Shown: one piece after another, positions 62,581 through 64,000 of the stretch
Numbering within the stretch: the stretch's first letter is position 1
Layout: every line of letters begins with the position of its first letter
Assembly: GCA_947034895.1 (NCBI GenBank)
Contig: OX344763.1
Location: 59,229,093 to 59,293,092 of the forward strand
Length of the DNA stretch: 64,000 bases
Origin: Rhytidiadelphus loreus
Taxonomy: Eukaryota > Streptophyta > Bryopsida > Hypnales > Hylocomiaceae
Reading direction: 5' to 3'
Program-made: the position numbers and the translations under genes
The notes under the pieces: model-generated
Databases searched by the model: none
Seen by the model: the letters and a program-made list of their open reading frames with translations, nothing else
What the model was told of the DNA's origin: nothing

Positions 62581-63495
62581 GTAATCTCATGAAATTCATT
62601 GAAAGAAATCTGGGAAAGAGGTTGTCCAAGTTGCAAGTGCTCCTAAACTCATGAATTAATCAAAAAAATATATAATTGGGAGTCACGATGAATGACTTTC
62701 TAGTACATGGAAATGAAATATTCGTGCACGAACCTTGCCCTCTATTTTAAAGTCGACAAAATTATAATCTCATGGAATTCATGTACAGAAATCTGGGAAA
62801 GAAGTTGTGCAAGTTGCAAGTGCTCCTAAACTCATGAATTATTCAAAAAAATATATAATTGGTGGTCACGATGAATGACTTTCTAGTACGTGGAAATGAA
62901 ATATTCGTGCACGAACCTGGCCCTCTATTTTAAAGTCCACAAAATTGTAATCTCATGTAATTCATGTACTGAAATTTGGGAAAGAGGTTGTGCAAGTTGC
63001 AAGTGCTCCTAAACTCATGAATTAGTCACGAAAATATATAATTGGGAGTCACGATGAATGACTTTCTAGTACGTGGAAATGAAATATTCGTGCACGAACC
63101 TGGCCCTCTATTTTAAAGTCCACAAAATTGTAATCTCATGAAATTCATGTACAGAAATCTGGGAAAGAGGTTGTGCAAGTTGCAAGTGCTCCTAAACTCA
63201 TGAATTAATCAAAAAAATATATAATTGGGAGTCACGATGAATGACTTTCTAGTACGTGGAAATGAAATATTCGTGCACGATCCTGGCCCTCTATTTTAAA
63301 GTCGACAAAATCGTAATCTCATGGAATTCATGTACAGAAATTTGGGAAAGAGGTTGTGCAAGTTGCAAGTGCTCCTAAACTCATGAATTATTCAAAAAAA
63401 TATATAATTGGTGGTCACGATGAATGACTTTCTAGTACGTGGAAATGAAATATTCGTGCACGATCCTGGCCCTCTATTTTAAAGTCCACAAAACT

Positions 63496-63861
63496 TTAAT
63501 CTCATGGAATTCATGTTTAGAAATTTGGGAAAGACGTTGTGCAAGTTGCAAGTGTTCCTAAACTCATGAATTAATCAAAAAAATATATAATTGGGAGTCA
63601 CGATGAATGACTTTCTAATACGTGGAAATGAAATATTCGTGCACGATCCTGGCCCTCTATTTTAAAGTCGACAAAATCGTAATCTCATGGAATTCATGTA
63701 CAGAAATTTGGGAAAGACGTTGTGCAAGTTGCAAGTGTTCCTAAACTCATGAATTAATCAAAAAAATATATAATTGGGAGTCACGATGAATGACTTTCTA
63801 GTACGTGGAAATGAAATATTCGTGCACGAACCTTGCCGGGTATTTTAAAGTCGACAAAATT
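63496..63861. repeat. Isolated tgtttag monomer and adjacent hybrid monomer
   Basis: Monomer 63,496-63,678 is the region-2 type with 'actttaatc', 'tgtttagaaatttgggaaagacg' (split here by type) and 'gtgttcc', last seen near 30,023. The next monomer, 63,679-63,861, begins as the local 'gacaaaatcg...tacagaaatttggg' type and then switches to 'gacgttg...gtgttcc'. It is a hybrid of two subtypes. Confidence 0.8.
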
Positions 63862-64000
63862 GTAATCTCATGGAATTCATGTACAGAAATCTGGGAAAGA
63901 GGTTGTGCAAGTTGCAAGTGTTCCTAAACTCATGAATTAATCAAGAAAATATATAATTGGTGGTCACGATGAATGACTTTCTAGTACGTGGAAATGAAAT
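63862..64000. repeat. Partial monomer at right window edge
   Basis: This is the first 139 bases of a monomer, ending at 'gtggaaatgaaat'. It carries 'gtgttcc', 'caagaaaat' and 'ggtggtcacg'. The array continues to the right of the window. Confidence 0.9.

Larger units (their letters stand above)
1..64000. repeat. 183-bp satellite DNA array, about 350 tandem monomers
   Basis: The sequence repeats every 183 bp from end to end, as shown by successive starts of gtaatctcatgg at 15, 198, 381, 564, 747 and 930, continuing to 63,862. All monomers lie in the same orientation and none is interrupted by foreign DNA. From 15 to 63,861 there are 349 complete monomers. Neighbouring monomers differ at a few sites only, drawn from a limited set of recurring variants. 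The hand-derived consensus has 67 G or C in 183 positions. Such arrays usually form centromeric or other constitutive heterochromatin and are often transcribed only at low level into noncoding RNA; that role is inferred here, not shown. I do not recognise the family name. The length is near a nucleosome repeat, as in many plant and animal centromeric satellites. Confidence 0.98.
44200..64000. repeat. Array region 5: gtctacaaa / gacaaaatcg / gccgggtatt monomers
   Basis: Marker variants are 'aaagtctacaaaattg', 'gtcgacaaaatcg', 'ttgccgggtatt', 'gccgtgtatt', 'catggacttcatg', 'catggaatttatg', 'gaatgagtttctag' and frequent 'ttagtcacg'. Nine of the fourteen cttgaaag monomers are here. The region consists of many short (2-4 monomer) duplications rather than one large unit. 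Confidence 0.7.

Noticed and set aside
1..64000. Possible protein-coding repeat array, because 183 is a multiple of 3 and a frame could stay open across monomers
   Set aside because: Every frame on both strands has at least two stops per consensus monomer except forward frame 1, which has three close together. The longest open run is about 42 codons. The 38-codon ATG frame starting at 'atgaaatattcg' is a by-product repeated in most monomers, with no plausible start context or coding signature.
1..64000. CRISPR array
   Set aside because: The repeats are contiguous 183-bp units with no unique spacers, and there are no cas genes.
1..64000. Known satellites (Arabidopsis CEN180, maize CentC and knob 180, rice CentO, primate alpha satellite)
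   Set aside because: As far as I can recall these consensuses, the length and motif order do not match. I cannot search a database, so other families remain possible.
1..64000. Telomere repeats, rDNA, tRNA genes, transposon ends
   Set aside because: No TTAGGG/TTTAGGG runs, no tRNA-like stem patterns, and no terminal repeats or target-site duplications were seen. All positions are accounted for by the satellite.

Overview
The whole 64 kb window is one uninterrupted tandem satellite array. A monomer of 183 bp, AT-rich (hand-counted consensus about 37% GC), repeats head to tail in a single orientation from the first base to the last. I set the monomer start at the G of 'gtaatctcatgg'. On that basis 349 complete monomers run from 15 to 63,861, with partial monomers at both ends. 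There is no unique sequence, no transposon, no RNA gene and no supported protein-coding gene. Both array ends lie outside the window.

Such an array points to a eukaryotic chromosome, in centromeric, pericentromeric, knob or subtelomeric heterochromatin, read by a long-read assembly. A near-nucleosome-length AT-rich monomer with short dyad symmetries fits a centromeric satellite, and a plant is my first guess. I do not recognise the monomer as a named family, and fish or insect satellites of similar length cannot be excluded.

Monomer layout, numbered 1-183 from that G: an EcoRI-type GAATTC near-dyad (12-17); a tandem 7-bp TGCAAGT pair (45-58); a second dyad around CATG (70-73), which becomes a perfect 12-bp palindrome in some monomers; an A/T-rich tract (81-97); a cluster of four CpGs (106-150); and the perfect palindrome TTCGTGCACGAA (141-152). 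All six reading frames are closed in every consensus monomer.

Regions by variant content: 1-9.4 kb (ccaaaatattg, ggtggtcacg and cttggccc variants); 9.4-19.2 kb (tgtttagaaatttgg and cattgaaag variants); 19.2-26.3 kb (attaattgaatc, then gtaattcatgtactg/tagtcacg); 26.3-44.2 kb (gatcctgg, aaaatccac, tgtatag); 44.2-64 kb (gtctacaaa, gacaaaatcg, gccgggtatt). Several higher-order repeats or segmental duplications are superimposed. The clearest is a 2,926-bp, 16-monomer block in direct tandem (35,954-38,879 and 38,880-41,805). Others have periods of 1,830, 1,646, 732, 549/548 and 366 bp.

Length is very well conserved. Tracking phase across the window gives a net shift of -20 bp, fully accounted for by 22 listed indel monomers (21 of -1, one of +1). 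Fourteen of these carry the same 1-bp deletion on one linked haplotype, found only after 32.7 kb. The picture is of a young array homogenised by unequal exchange and gene conversion.
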